64,000 bases of DNA from Phytobacter ursingii (GTDB lineage: Bacteria > Pseudomonadota > Gammaproteobacteria > Enterobacterales > Enterobacteriaceae): contig CABDWT010000004.1 of NCBI GenBank assembly GCA_901456055.1, forward strand, positions 248,001-312,000. The letters run 5' to 3'. Shown piece after piece: positions 43,057-52,120 of this stretch (positions within the stretch are counted from its first letter, which is position 1; the number at the start of each line of letters is the position of its first letter). The notes beneath the pieces were generated by a model that searched no databases, was not told the origin of the DNA, and worked only from the letters and a program-made list of their open reading frames with translations. The translations under genes were made by a program, and so were the position numbers.

Positions 43057-44184
43057 ATGTTTTTTATCTGGATGCTGTTGCCGGCACTCTACATTGGTTC
43101 TCGTTTTATCTGGTGGCTTCCACTGTCCCCTGTGCTGCGCCTTGGCCTGTTTCTTGTGTTGGTGGGCATTTGTGAGTTCCGCTTTTTTAGTCGCTGGCTG
43201 TGGGGTGGCTCATTTTCCCCTGAGTGGCCGCGTCAGATAGTGATGCTGGCTGGCGGATTGTTTGGCGCCGTGGTGCTGTTCGCCAGTTTCCTGCTGCTGC
43301 GCGATATTCTCGCTTTACTTGTCGGGCTGCTGACCGGTAAAACGCTCCCCGTGTTGCCCATTATGTTGCCGCTGCTCGTACTGTCTGTAGTGCTGGCGGG
43401 TATCGGCGTCTGGCAGGCAACACGTATACCCCATGTTCGTACTGTCCATGTTGAGATCCCTGGCCTGCCCCCTGCTTTTGACGGCTACCGGCTGGTACAA
43501 CTGGCCGATATTCATGCCACGCGCCTGTTGCCCCGCAAATGGGTACAACAAATTGTCGCCAAAACCAACGCCCTGCAACCAGATCTCATTGCCTTGACCG
43601 GCGATATGTCAGACGGCGCCGTGGAGGATCGCTTGCCGGATGTCGAGCCGCTGACACAACTGCGAGCGGCGGATGGCGTCTATGCGATCACGGGCAACCA
43701 TGAATACTACTTTGACTACGCAAGCTGGGTGCCAGCCTGGCAGAAGCTGAGCATTCCCTTTTTGACTAATCAGCATGTGCGTATTGCGCGCGGTGACGAC
43801 TCATTTGTGCTGGCAGGTGTACCGGATATAGCGGCGAGAAATTACGGTTTTGCAGGACCGGACCTGAAACGCGCACTGGAAGGTACTCGCCCCAATGATA
43901 CCGTTATCCTGCTCGATCACAGACCGGGGACCGCGGATGATAACGCCGCGGCAGGTGTGAAGTTGCAGCTATCCGGTCATACCCACGGTGGGATGGTGCT
44001 GGGTCTGGACCAACTGGTGAAGCCCCTTAACAACGGTTATATATCCGGCCGTTATTCGGTGGGGCCGATGACGCTCTACGTCAGCAATGGCGCCGGGCTG
44101 TGGAACGGCTTTCCGCTGCGGCTGGGCCGTCCTTCTGAAATCACCGAGCTTATTCTGCACCCAATGACATCCACGGCGCGTTGA
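43057..44184 (+). CDS. Membrane-anchored metallophosphoesterase
   Basis: A 375-residue protein with about four N-terminal transmembrane helices (to about residue 120) and a calcineurin-like phosphoesterase domain. The metal-site motifs are complete and in order: D-x-H in LADIHATR, GD in LTGDMSDG, GNHE in ITGNHEYYF, H in LDHRPG and GHTHGG. It is close to the YaeI/YkuE branch, thought to act on lipid or cell-wall phosphates, with the catalytic domain outside. The start at 43057 has GGAG 6-7 nt upstream. The 168 bp after it show only a decayed-looking stretch. Confidence 0.88.
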   Translation: MFFIWMLLPALYIGSRFIWWLPLSPVLRLGLFLVLVGICEFRFFSRWLWGGSFSPEWPRQIVMLAGGLFGAVVLFASFLLLRDILALLVGLLTGKTLPVLPIMLPLLVLSVVLAGIGVWQATRIPHVRTVHVEIPGLPPAFDGYRLVQLADIHATRLLPRKWVQQIVAKTNALQPDLIALTGDMSDGAVEDRLPDVEPLTQLRAADGVYAITGNHEYYFDYASWVPAWQKLSIPFLTNQHVRIARGDDSFVLAGVPDIAARNYGFAGPDLKRALEGTRPNDTVILLDHRPGTADDNAAAGVKLQLSGHTHGGMVLGLDQLVKPLNNGYISGRYSVGPMTLYVSNGAGLWNGFPLRLGRPSEITELILHPMTSTAR

Positions 44185-44352
44185 CATTGAGACAGTCGCA
44201 TGATGGATTCTGCTCCGGCTGGCGCTGTTCACCAGCGTGGCCGGGTTTGATCCCGACGGATAACCGAAGAGCATCGTCTGGTCTTTAGCGTGGCCAACGA
44301 TGCACCCCTGGTGGCGGCTTGCCGTTATCACTTTTGATAACGCTTGAGTGGG

Positions 44353-44877
44353 TTATCCCTTTCTCGCCCGCAGCGCAGCAACTGCCTGCACGCATTGCTC
44401 AACCACGTCTTCGACCTCATGGTTGATATCGATGCGCATGACATCATCCTCTTCCTGTTCCGGGCGTTCCAGCGCAGCGAACTGGCTTTTGAGTAACTCT
44501 ACCGGCATAAAATGCCCCTGCCGTTTCGCCATTCTCGCCAGAATGGTTTCATAATCGCCGTCCAGCCACAGAAAATGTACATTCGGACTGCCTTTGCGCA
44601 GAATATCCCGGTAGCGTTTTTTTAATGCTGAACAGACAATTAAACCTGTTTCATTCTTTTTATACAGACTGTAAGAGGCATCATTTAATCGTTCCAGCCA
44701 TGGCAATCTGTCTTCATCGGTTAAAGGAATGCTGGCAGACATTTTATCGATATTCTTTGCCGGGTGAAGATCGTCCCCATCAATAAATTTCGCACCAAGT
44801 TTGGCGGCGGCTTTAGCGCCAATCAATGATTTTCCGCTGCCCGATACCCCCATCAAAATATAACTCTCACCGCCCAT
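44353..44877 (-). CDS. idnK: D-gluconate kinase, thermosensitive type IdnK
   Basis: Phosphorylates gluconate to 6-phosphogluconate, feeding L-idonate breakdown into the Entner-Doudoroff or pentose phosphate route. It is a 174-residue P-loop kinase with Walker A GVSGSGKS (10-17), DGDDLHPAKNIDKM and WLDGDYETILARM; it follows IdnK rather than GntK. It is divergent from idnD, as in E. coli, across 215 bp that carry an IdnR/GntR-type dyad and a CRP site. Confidence 0.95.
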   Translation of the reverse strand: MGGESYILMGVSGSGKSLIGAKAAAKLGAKFIDGDDLHPAKNIDKMSASIPLTDEDRLPWLERLNDASYSLYKKNETGLIVCSALKKRYRDILRKGSPNVHFLWLDGDYETILARMAKRQGHFMPVELLKSQFAALERPEQEEDDVMRIDINHEVEDVVEQCVQAVAALRARKG

Positions 44878-44977
44878 TTAATTACTCCCGTCTCATTTTG
44901 ATGACGCGGATATTACCGTGCAAATAGCAATGTGCTTATGTTTTTCTGCACCGGAAAAGCAGAATTATAAAGCGCGT

Positions 44978-44996
44978 CACGTTATGCGTAACATTG
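44978..44996. promoter_or_regulatory. IdnR/GntR-type operator between idnK and idnD
   Basis: CACGTTA-TGCG-TAACATTG: the GTTA/TAAC core with one perfect TAACAT half matches the palindrome bound by the GntR and IdnR repressor-activators (ATGTTA-N4-TAACAT). It is central in the divergent promoter. Confidence 0.7.
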
Positions 44997-45015
44997 CAGT
45001 GTAACAATTTTTGAG

Positions 45016-45031
45016 CGTGACATACATCACA
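45016..45031. promoter_or_regulatory. CRP site between idnK and idnD
   Basis: CGTGA-CATACA-TCACA matches the CRP consensus TGTGA-N6-TCACA at nine of ten positions. The E. coli idn genes are cAMP-CRP dependent. It lies about 62 bp upstream of idnD. Confidence 0.8.
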
Positions 45032-45092
45032 ATTCAGCGCAGACAAAACCGTTTAAATGCCCACCAGGCCACGTCCTGACCAGAGAGGAAAC

Positions 45093-46124
45093 ATGAAGAT
45101 TAAAACTCAATCCTGCGTTGTAGCGGGAAAGCAAACTGTTGACGTTACCGACCAGGAAATTGAATGGAATAATAAAGGTACATTGGTACAAATAACCCGC
45201 GGGGGGATTTGTGGATCCGATTTACATTATTATCAGGAAGGCAAGGTAGGTAATTTTTCTGTTAAAGCACCGATGGTATTAGGCCATGAAGTTATTGGTA
45301 AAATTGTTCATTCAGATTCAGAGAAATTACATGAAGGACAAACTGTTGCAGTAAATCCATCAAAACCTTGTGGTCATTGTAAATACTGCCTGGCAAAAGA
45401 AGAAAACCAGTGTACTGAAATGCGTTTCTTTGGCAGCGCGATGTATTTTCCACATGTCGATGGCGGGTTTACCCGTTTTAAAGTGGTGGATACTGCGCAA
45501 TGTATTCCTTTCTCCGGTAATGCCGATGCCAAAACCATGGCTTTTGCCGAACCGCTGGCGGTCGCTATTCACGCTGCCCATCAGGCCGGTGATTTACAAG
45601 GCAAACGTGTCTTTATCTCGGGCGTTGGCCCAATTGGCTGCCTGATTGTCAGCGCGGTGAAAACCCTGGGCGCGGCAGAAATTGTGTGCGCGGATATCAG
45701 CTCTCGCTCGCTTGAACTGGCGCAAAAAATGGGGGCCGACACGCTACTCGACCCGCGTAGCGCTGACCTGACGCCGTGGAAAGCGGAAAAAGGTTATTTC
45801 GATGTCAGCTTCGAAGTGTCGGGCAACCCGACATCCATTACCACCTGCCTGGAAGTGACGCGCGCCAGAGGGGCGATGGTTCAGGTAGGGATGGGCGGCG
45901 CGGTGGCGGATTTCCCGATGATGATGCTGATTGCCAAAGAAATCGCCCTGAAAGGCTCGTTCCGTTTCACCACTGAATTCAATACCGCTGTCTCCTGGCT
46001 GGCGAATGGCGTGGTGGACCCGCTGCCGTTATTGAGTGGCGAATACCCGTTCACCGAGCTGGAGCAGGCGCTCAAATTCGCCGGCGATAAAACCCAGGCC
46101 GCCAAAGTTCAACTCGTTTTTTAA
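45093..46124 (+). CDS. idnD: L-idonate 5-dehydrogenase IdnD
   Basis: Oxidises L-idonate to 5-keto-D-gluconate. A 343-residue zinc-dependent medium-chain dehydrogenase, same length as E. coli IdnD. Catalytic zinc residues in GGICGSDLHYY and VLGHEVIG, the structural zinc cysteines in CGHCKYCLAKEENQC, and the NAD(P) fold GVGPIGCLIV are present. The start at 45093 (MKIKTQSCVVAG) matches E. coli and has AGAGGAAA upstream; the ATG 12 codons earlier does not. First gene of idnD-idnO-idnT-idnR. Confidence 0.97.
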   Translation: MKIKTQSCVVAGKQTVDVTDQEIEWNNKGTLVQITRGGICGSDLHYYQEGKVGNFSVKAPMVLGHEVIGKIVHSDSEKLHEGQTVAVNPSKPCGHCKYCLAKEENQCTEMRFFGSAMYFPHVDGGFTRFKVVDTAQCIPFSGNADAKTMAFAEPLAVAIHAAHQAGDLQGKRVFISGVGPIGCLIVSAVKTLGAAEIVCADISSRSLELAQKMGADTLLDPRSADLTPWKAEKGYFDVSFEVSGNPTSITTCLEVTRARGAMVQVGMGGAVADFPMMMLIAKEIALKGSFRFTTEFNTAVSWLANGVVDPLPLLSGEYPFTELEQALKFAGDKTQAAKVQLVF

Positions 46125-46148
46125 TGCATTGTGATAAGGAATAAGACC

Positions 46149-46913
46149 ATGAACGACCTTTTTTCACTGGCGGGCAAGAATGTCCTGATTACCGGTTCTG
46201 CACAGGGTATTGGTTATTTATTAGCAACGGGCCTCGGTAAATACGGCGCACAAATTATCGTTAACGATATTAATCAGGAACGTGCTGATGCCGCCGTTGA
46301 GAAGCTGCGTGCGGCAGATATCCGCGCCGTGGCCGCGCCATTTAACGTAACCAAAAAAGCTGAAATTGATGCCGCTATCGCGCGCATTGAGGAGCAAACC
46401 GGGCCGATTGATGTCCTGGTCAATAATGCCGGTATCCAGCGCCGCCATCCGTTTAATGACTTCCCGGAACAAGAGTGGAATGACGTGATCGCGGTTAACC
46501 AGACGGCGGTTTTCCTGGTATCGCAGGCGGTGACCCGTCGTATGGTTGAACGTCAGGCCGGGAAAGTGATCAACATCTGCTCCATGCAAAGTGAGCTGGG
46601 GCGCGACACCATCACACCGTACGCCGCGTCTAAAGGTGCGGTCAAAATGCTGACCCGCGGCATGTGCGTTGAACTGGCACGGCACAATATTCAGGTGAAT
46701 GGTATTGCGCCGGGTTATTTCAAAACCGAGATGACCAAAGCGCTGGTCGAAGATGAAGCGTTCACCGGCTGGCTCTGCAAACGTACTCCCGCGGCACGCT
46801 GGGGCAACCCGGAAGAGCTGATTGGCGCAGCGGTGTTCCTTTCCTCTAAAGCCTCTGATTTTGTTAACGGTCATCTTCTGTTTGTTGACGGCGGCATGCT
46901 GGTCGCAGTGTGA
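46149..46913 (+). CDS. idnO: Gluconate 5-dehydrogenase IdnO
   Basis: Reduces 5-keto-D-gluconate to D-gluconate, the second step of the idonate route. It is a 254-residue short-chain dehydrogenase with the cofactor motif TGSAQGIG (16-23), NNAG, and the catalytic Ser...Tyr-x-x-x-Lys (CSMQSELGRDTITPYAASK). It starts 24 bp after idnD; AAGGA precedes the ATG. The length equals E. coli IdnO. Confidence 0.97.
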   Translation: MNDLFSLAGKNVLITGSAQGIGYLLATGLGKYGAQIIVNDINQERADAAVEKLRAADIRAVAAPFNVTKKAEIDAAIARIEEQTGPIDVLVNNAGIQRRHPFNDFPEQEWNDVIAVNQTAVFLVSQAVTRRMVERQAGKVINICSMQSELGRDTITPYAASKGAVKMLTRGMCVELARHNIQVNGIAPGYFKTEMTKALVEDEAFTGWLCKRTPAARWGNPEELIGAAVFLSSKASDFVNGHLLFVDGGMLVAV

Positions 46914-46977
46914 CTCGTTAGCACTAAAACGCAGCGCTTCGGCGCTGCTGGTTCGGCACATAACAAGAGACAAGATT

Positions 46978-48297
46978 ATGCCATTACTGATTATCGCGGC
47001 AGGTGTAGCGCTGCTGCTGGTCTTAATGATTGGTTTTAAAGTGAATGGGTTTATTGCCCTGGTGCTGGTTGCCGCCGTCGTCGGGTTTGCCGAAGGTATG
47101 GATGCGCAGGCCGTGTTGCACTCCATTCAGGGAGGCATCGGCGGAACCTTAGGCGGCCTGGCGATGATTCTCGGCTTTGGCGCCATGCTGGGGAAGTTGA
47201 TTTCCGACACCGGGGCCGCCCAGCGTATCGCCACTACGCTGATTGCGACATTCGGTAAAGAGCGGGTGCAATGGGCGCTGGTCATTACCGGTCTGGTCGT
47301 GGGGCTGGCGATGTTCTTTGAAGTGGGTTTTGTCCTGCTGTTGCCGCTGGTATTTACCGTGGTGGCGTCGTCTGGTCTGCCGCTGCTCTACGTCGGAGTC
47401 CCGATGGTGACCGCGCTGTCCGTGACCCACTGTTTTCTGCCGCCGCATCCGGGGCCGACCGCTATCGCCACCATTTTTGAAGCCAATCTGGGTACCACCC
47501 TGCTGTATGGCATGATCATTACCATTCCGACGGTTATTGTCGCCGGGCCGCTGTTTTCGAAACTGCTGACGCGTTTTGAAAAAGCGCCGCCGGAGGGGTT
47601 ATTCAACCCGCATATCTTTGCCGATCATGAAATGCCGGGCTTCTGGAACAGTATTTTCGCGGCGGTGATGCCCGTGATCCTGATGGCGATTGCGGCAGTT
47701 TGTGAAATTACCCTGCCAAAAGGCAACAGCGCGCGTGTTTTCTTTGAGTTTGTCGGTAACCCGGCGGTGGCCCTGTTTATCGCTATCGTGATTGCTATTT
47801 TCACTCTCGGATTGCGCAATGGGCGTAATCTCGAAAACGTGATGGAGATGGTGGGCGCCTCCATCGGCGCTATCGCGATGATTGTCTTCATTATTGCGGG
47901 CGGTGGGGCGTTCAAACAGGTACTGGTCGATAGCGGAGTAGGCAAATACATCTCACAATTAATGACCGGCACGACCCTTTCGCCGCTGCTGATGTGCTGG
48001 ACCGTTGCCGCCGTATTGCGTATTGCGCTGGGGTCTGCCACTGTGGCGGCCATTACGACCGCGGGTGTCGTACTGCCGATAATTAATGTTACCCATGCCG
48101 ATCCGGCGCTGATGGTGCTGGCAACCGGGGCGGGCAGCGTCATTGCGTCACACGTCAACGATCCGGGATTCTGGCTGTTCAAAGGCTACTTTAATCTCAG
48201 CGTTGGTGAGACACTGCGTACCTGGACGGTCATGGAAACGCTGATTTCGTTTATGGGCTTACTGGGTGTGCTGACACTTAACGCCATCCTCCATTAA
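46978..48297 (+). CDS. idnT: L-idonate/gluconate:H+ symporter IdnT
   Basis: A 439-residue GntP-family permease, same length as E. coli IdnT, with 12 or more hydrophobic helices and the family-typical GGIGGTLGGLAMILGFGAMLGKL and THCFLPPHPGPTAIA. It imports L-idonate, 5-ketogluconate and gluconate. The start at 46978 (MPLLIIAAG) follows a spacer of 64 bp after idnO; earlier in-frame codons overlap idnO and are rejected. Confidence 0.97.
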   Translation: MPLLIIAAGVALLLVLMIGFKVNGFIALVLVAAVVGFAEGMDAQAVLHSIQGGIGGTLGGLAMILGFGAMLGKLISDTGAAQRIATTLIATFGKERVQWALVITGLVVGLAMFFEVGFVLLLPLVFTVVASSGLPLLYVGVPMVTALSVTHCFLPPHPGPTAIATIFEANLGTTLLYGMIITIPTVIVAGPLFSKLLTRFEKAPPEGLFNPHIFADHEMPGFWNSIFAAVMPVILMAIAAVCEITLPKGNSARVFFEFVGNPAVALFIAIVIAIFTLGLRNGRNLENVMEMVGASIGAIAMIVFIIAGGGAFKQVLVDSGVGKYISQLMTGTTLSPLLMCWTVAAVLRIALGSATVAAITTAGVVLPIINVTHADPALMVLATGAGSVIASHVNDPGFWLFKGYFNLSVGETLRTWTVMETLISFMGLLGVLTLNAILH

Positions 48298-48322
48298 CTT
48301 CATTTTCCGCAATGACGGCATT

Positions 48323-48356
48323 CCCAGGGGGAAGTGGATATCCGCTTCCCTCTGGG
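48323..48356 (+). other. Hairpin between idnT and idnR
   Basis: CCCAG and GGGAAG (48323-48334) pair with CTTCCC and CTGGG (48345-48356) around one bulge. The 3' arm runs into the GGGGGGAG ribosome site of idnR, so the structure could limit idnR translation or act as a partial terminator. Confidence 0.5.
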
Positions 48357-48366
48357 GGGAGAGACG

Positions 48367-49365
48367 ATGAGAAATCACAGAATTTCACTGCAGGATATCG
48401 CCACGCTGGCGGGGGTCACTAAAATGACCGTCAGCAGGTATATCCGCTCGCCTAAAACCGTAGCGAAGGCAACAGGCGAGCGCATCGCCATGATCATGGA
48501 AGAGATCAACTATGTACCCAACCGCGCGCCCGGCATGTTGCTCAACGCGCAAAGCTATACGCTTGGCGTGCTGATCCCCTCTTTCCAGAATCAACTGTTC
48601 GCTGACATTCTCGCGGGCATTGAGTCTATTACATCTGACCATAATTATCAGACACTTATCGCTAATTATAATTACAACAAAGAGTCCGAAGAAGAGTCGG
48701 TAATTAATCTGCTTTCCTACAATATCGACGGCATTATCCTCTCTGAAAAGCACCATACCGTTCGCACCGTTAAGTTTCTGCGCTCCGCCAAAATCCCCAT
48801 TGTGGAGCTGATGGATGTGCAGGGCGCCAAAATGGATATGGAGGTGGGGTTTGATAATCGCCAGGCCGCCTTTGATATGGTGAGCACCATGCTGGCTAAG
48901 CGGCAGCGGCGCAAAATTATCTATCTGGGCTCGAAAGACGATATGCGTGATGAGCAGCGTTTTTGTGGTTATTGCGATGCCATGAATCAGCATCAACTGG
49001 AGGCTTACCGTATCAATCCCCGCGCGAGTTCGTCTATCTATCTCGGGTCGCAGCTCATGGCCGAAGCCTTTAAATCCCACCCGGATCTTGATGGTGTTTT
49101 TTGTACAAATGACGACATTGCGATGGGCGCGCTGTTTTACTGCCGCGAACACGATCTTGCTGTTCCGGAACGCATTTCCATCGCCGGCTTTCATGGCCTG
49201 GAAATGGGGAAACAGATGATTCCGAGCCTGGCGAGTGTGATCACGCCGCGTTTTGATATCGGAAGAATGGCGGCGCAGATGTTACTGAATAAATTAAAAA
49301 ATGACGCGCTCAATCACAACACTGTCGATTTGGGTTATCAAATTTATCAGGGAAAAACCCTCTGA
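48367..49365 (+). CDS. idnR: LacI-family regulator IdnR
   Basis: A 332-residue LacI-type regulator of the idonate genes, same length as E. coli IdnR and near-identical in the HTH (ISLQDIATLAGVTKMTVSRYIRSPKTVAKATGERIA). The hinge (LLNAQSYTLGVLIPS) and the sugar-binding core follow. It activates idnDOTR on idonate or 5-ketogluconate and can repress the gntKU and gntT genes. GGGGGAGAG lies 4-5 nt before the ATG. It is the last idn gene; the order is as in E. coli, but there the operon is at about 96 minutes. Confidence 0.96.
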   Translation: MRNHRISLQDIATLAGVTKMTVSRYIRSPKTVAKATGERIAMIMEEINYVPNRAPGMLLNAQSYTLGVLIPSFQNQLFADILAGIESITSDHNYQTLIANYNYNKESEEESVINLLSYNIDGIILSEKHHTVRTVKFLRSAKIPIVELMDVQGAKMDMEVGFDNRQAAFDMVSTMLAKRQRRKIIYLGSKDDMRDEQRFCGYCDAMNQHQLEAYRINPRASSSIYLGSQLMAEAFKSHPDLDGVFCTNDDIAMGALFYCREHDLAVPERISIAGFHGLEMGKQMIPSLASVITPRFDIGRMAAQMLLNKLKNDALNHNTVDLGYQIYQGKTL

Positions 49366-49426
49366 CGCCTTCCTGCATCCTCTGACATTGCCCCCTCCGG
49401 ATAAAAAAATTTCATCAAAATTACGG

Positions 49427-49454
49427 TGAAGTGTTAAGTGGTTTTTACCGATAT
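49427..49454 (+). promoter_or_regulatory. Possible sigma-28 (FliA) promoter of chemoreceptor 2
   Basis: TGAAGTGT, 12 nt, ACCGATAT. Both boxes match 6 of 8 consensus positions, but the spacer is one base longer than ideal. It lies 58 bp before the start. Weaker than the site before chemoreceptor 1. Confidence 0.4.
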
Positions 49455-49511
49455 ATGAAGCATGAGTTAATTGGGTTATTTGCCACGGGGCGATTGCCTG
49501 AGCGGGGAAAC

Positions 49512-51449
49512 ATGAACACACGTAAAAAACTCACAGCCAGAACACTCATGCTGGCGTCTATTTTTGTCACTATCACCACCGGGTTCCTGGTCACCATTGG
49601 CCTGTTGCTCTGGCAATCTATGGGCCAGCAGGAAGCGGTCGCCAAAAGACATCTCCAGCAAATTGCGCTCACTGAATCATTACGTGTTCAGCAACAGCTG
49701 GACTCGGCGCTGAATGCCGCGCGTGATTTGGGCAACAGCGCCTGGGCATTACATCAGGCCGGGTTAACAGAACGGCGTGGCCTGGACCAGCTATTGACCG
49801 ATTATCTGCATCAGCATCCTGATTTCCTGTCGATGTCACTGGCCTTTGAAGCCAACGCATTTGACGGTAAAGATGCGGAGTTTGCAGGGAAGGCGGATCA
49901 GGATCCGGCAGGCCGCTACGCGCGCTATGCTGACCGTGATAACAGCGGTAACCCGGCGCTGCACAACCTGGTGGATTATGAAACGCCGGGCAGCGGCGAC
50001 TACTACCTTTTGCCGCGTCAGCGCCAGAAAGAGGTGATTATCGAGCCGTATATCTACCCCTATAACGGTGTGGATGTGATGCTGACCTCCATTGCGGCAC
50101 CGATTGTCCGCGACGGTAAGTTTCAGGGCTCTGTGACCTCGGATTTCTCGCTGGACACGCTGCAAAAAATGATCGGCGCGATCAAGCCGTGGGAAGGCAC
50201 GGGCTATGCGCTGTTGCTCTCGGCGGATAACAAAGTGGTTTCCAGCCCTGATAAGGCGGCAACGGGTAAACCCTGGACAGGGACGATCGGCGGGCAAGCG
50301 GTGATACGCACCGACGATGCCCTGTTAAAAGAACCGGCATTTGTCACCTGGCGCACCATCGATATTGGTAATAGCCAGACGCCGTGGAAACTGGCAATAG
50401 TCACGCCCGTCAGCGTCGTGATGGCCGAAGCGTGGCACTACCTGCGTAACGCCATCCTTCTGATGATCCTCAGCATTATCATTGTCAGCGTGGTGGTGGC
50501 GATGGTGTTCACCCGCAAGGTTGCGCGCCCGGTAGGCGGCGAGCCGACGGAGGCCTCAGAGATTGCGCTGTCCGTAGCTCAGGGGGATTTGAGTCATCAG
50601 ATTTCTGTGCGTAACGGCGATAACAGCAGCATCTTTTATGCCCTGCATACCATGCAAGCCCAGCTCCGGCGTATCGTTGGCAGCATTAACGATGCCAGCC
50701 ATTCTGTGCGGGCGGGAAGCAGTGAAATCGCAGCGGGCAACCTCGATCTGGCCTCCCGAACCGAAGAGCAGGCCGCAGCGATTGTGCAGACGGCAGCGAG
50801 CATGGAGCAGATTTCCGTGACCGTGAAAAACAATGCCGAGAATGCGCATAAGGCAACATCGCTGACGCAGAATGCGGCGCAGATTGCCGGGCAGGGCGAA
50901 TCGCTGGTGGCAGAAGTGGTCGATATCATCGGCAAGATTGATGAGAGCGCCGGCAAGATTGGCGATATTAACAGCATCATCGACAGCATTGCTTTTCAGA
51001 CCAATATCCTGGCACTGAACGCGGCCGTCGAAGCGGCCCGCGCCGGTGAGCAGGGCAAAGGCTTCGCGGTGGTAGCCGGTGAAGTACGCAACCTGGCGCA
51101 GCGTAGCGCCAGTGCAGCCAGAGAGATTTCGGCGCTGATTGAGGAGTCATCCGGGCGCGTCAGTAAAGGGGTTACGTTGGTCAATGAAACAGGGGCAATG
51201 ATGAAGCAAATCATTGCATCGGTTTCCAGTGTCCATCTGGTGATTGCCGAGATTGTGCAGGCGCTGGATGAGCAAACGAAAGGCGTGAGCCAGGTGAGCG
51301 AGGCGGTCAATCAGATGGATAGCGCCACCCAGCAGAATGCGTCACTGGTGCAGCAGATCTCCGCGGCGGCCATGTCGCTGGAGGAGCAGGCGAAGAACCT
51401 GGAAGAGACCCTGGCGTTTTTCTCGGACGCGCGGCAGAGCTATTCGTAA
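49512..51449 (+). CDS. Methyl-accepting chemotaxis protein (chemoreceptor 2)
   Basis: A 645-residue chemoreceptor. TM1 (about 12-35), a dCache-like periplasmic sensor (about 40-315; the [18 protein letters not shown] and [17 protein letters not shown] strands are typical of dCache-1), TM2 (about 320-342), HAMP, and a signalling domain with the conserved [39 protein letters not shown] tip (about 495-530). The C-terminus ([10 protein letters not shown]) has no NWETF tether. The start at 49512 ([11 protein letters not shown]) follows GGGGAA; the longer start at 49431 adds a non-membrane leader overlapping the promoter. The ligand is unknown; dCache sensors often bind amino acids or carboxylates. 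Confidence 0.93.
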   Translation: MNTRKKLTARTLMLASIFVTITTGFLVTIGLLLWQSMGQQEAVAKRHLQQIALTESLRVQQQLDSALNAARDLGNSAWALHQAGLTERRGLDQLLTDYLHQHPDFLSMSLAFEANAFDGKDAEFAGKADQDPAGRYARYADRDNSGNPALHNLVDYETPGSGDYYLLPRQRQKEVIIEPYIYPYNGVDVMLTSIAAPIVRDGKFQGSVTSDFSLDTLQKMIGAIKPWEGTGYALLLSADNKVVSSPDKAATGKPWTGTIGGQAVIRTDDALLKEPAFVTWRTIDIGNSQTPWKLAIVTPVSVVMAEAWHYLRNAILLMILSIIIVSVVVAMVFTRKVARPVGGEPTEASEIALSVAQGDLSHQISVRNGDNSSIFYALHTMQAQLRRIVGSINDASHSVRAGSSEIAAGNLDLASRTEEQAAAIVQTAASMEQISVTVKNNAENAHKATSLTQNAAQIAGQGESLVAEVVDIIGKIDESAGKIGDINSIIDSIAFQTNILALNAAVEAARAGEQGKGFAVVAGEVRNLAQRSASAAREISALIEESSGRVSKGVTLVNETGAMMKQIIASVSSVHLVIAEIVQALDEQTKGVSQVSEAVNQMDSATQQNASLVQQISAAAMSLEEQAKNLEETLAFFSDARQSYS

Positions 51450-51469
51450 TGAGTGGGCTATGATTTCGT

Positions 51470-51969
51470 CCCCGGTGTCGCTGCGCTCACCGGGGCTACG
51501 ACTGGTGCGGTTGGTAGCCCGGATAAGGCGTTTACGCCGCATCCGGGAAGAGTCCCCGGTGTCGCTGCGCTCACCGGGGCTACAGCTGGTGCGTTTGGTA
51601 GCCCGAATAAGGCGTTTACGCCGCATCCGGGAAGAGTCCCCGGTGTCGCTGCGCTCACCGGGGCTATGGCTGGTGCGGTTGGTAGCCCGGATAAGGCGCT
51701 TGCGCCGCATCCGGGAAGAGTCCCCGGTGTCGCTGCACTAGCCGGGGCTATGGCTGGTGCGGTTGGTAGCCCGGATAAGGCGTTTACGCCGCATCCGGGA
51801 AGAGTCCCCGGTGTCGCTGCGCTCACCGGGGCTATTGCTGGTGCGTTTGGTAGCCCGGATAAGGCGCTTGCGCCGCATCCGGAAAGAGTCCCCGGTGTCG
51901 CTGCGCTAACCGGGGCTATGGCTGGTGCGGTTGGTAGCCCGGATAAGGCGTTTACGCCGCATCCGGGAA
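51470..51969. repeat. REP (BIME) array: six tandem 84-bp units
   Basis: Units start at 51470, 51554, 51638, 51722, 51806 and 51890, all exactly 84 bp apart. Each unit has two opposed REPs: CCCCGGTGTCGCTGCGCTCACCGGGG-type and GTAGCCCGGATAAGGCG...CGCATCCGGGAA. Units differ at few positions (for example GCGTTTACGC versus GCGCTTGCGC). The array fills most of the 671-bp gap after chemoreceptor 2; the remaining bases to 52120 show only a short AT-rich leader of the next gene. Confidence 0.96.
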
Positions 51970-52120
51970 ATAACCTTTCTGCACTTCATACATCTGCAAT
52001 ATAACGCCAGGGCATTTATACAGACTGCTTTCATCCCACTGACTCACCTACATAAAACCCCTATACTGCCAAAAAACATAAAAATTATTCATTTTTACGA
52101 TGATACAGGCAGGGTAACGG

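Noticed and set aside
51470-51969. CRISPR-like look of evenly spaced repeats
   Set aside because: Units are directly adjacent with no unique spacers, the unit is made of two opposed REPs, and there are no cas genes.
51453-52004. A 183-codon open frame encoding a repetitive protein (GVAALTGA..GSPDKA..PHPGR repeats)
   Set aside because: The 84-bp REP unit is a multiple of three, so any frame without a stop stays open through the array; similar frames exist on the other strand and in another frame. It is a by-product of the repeat.
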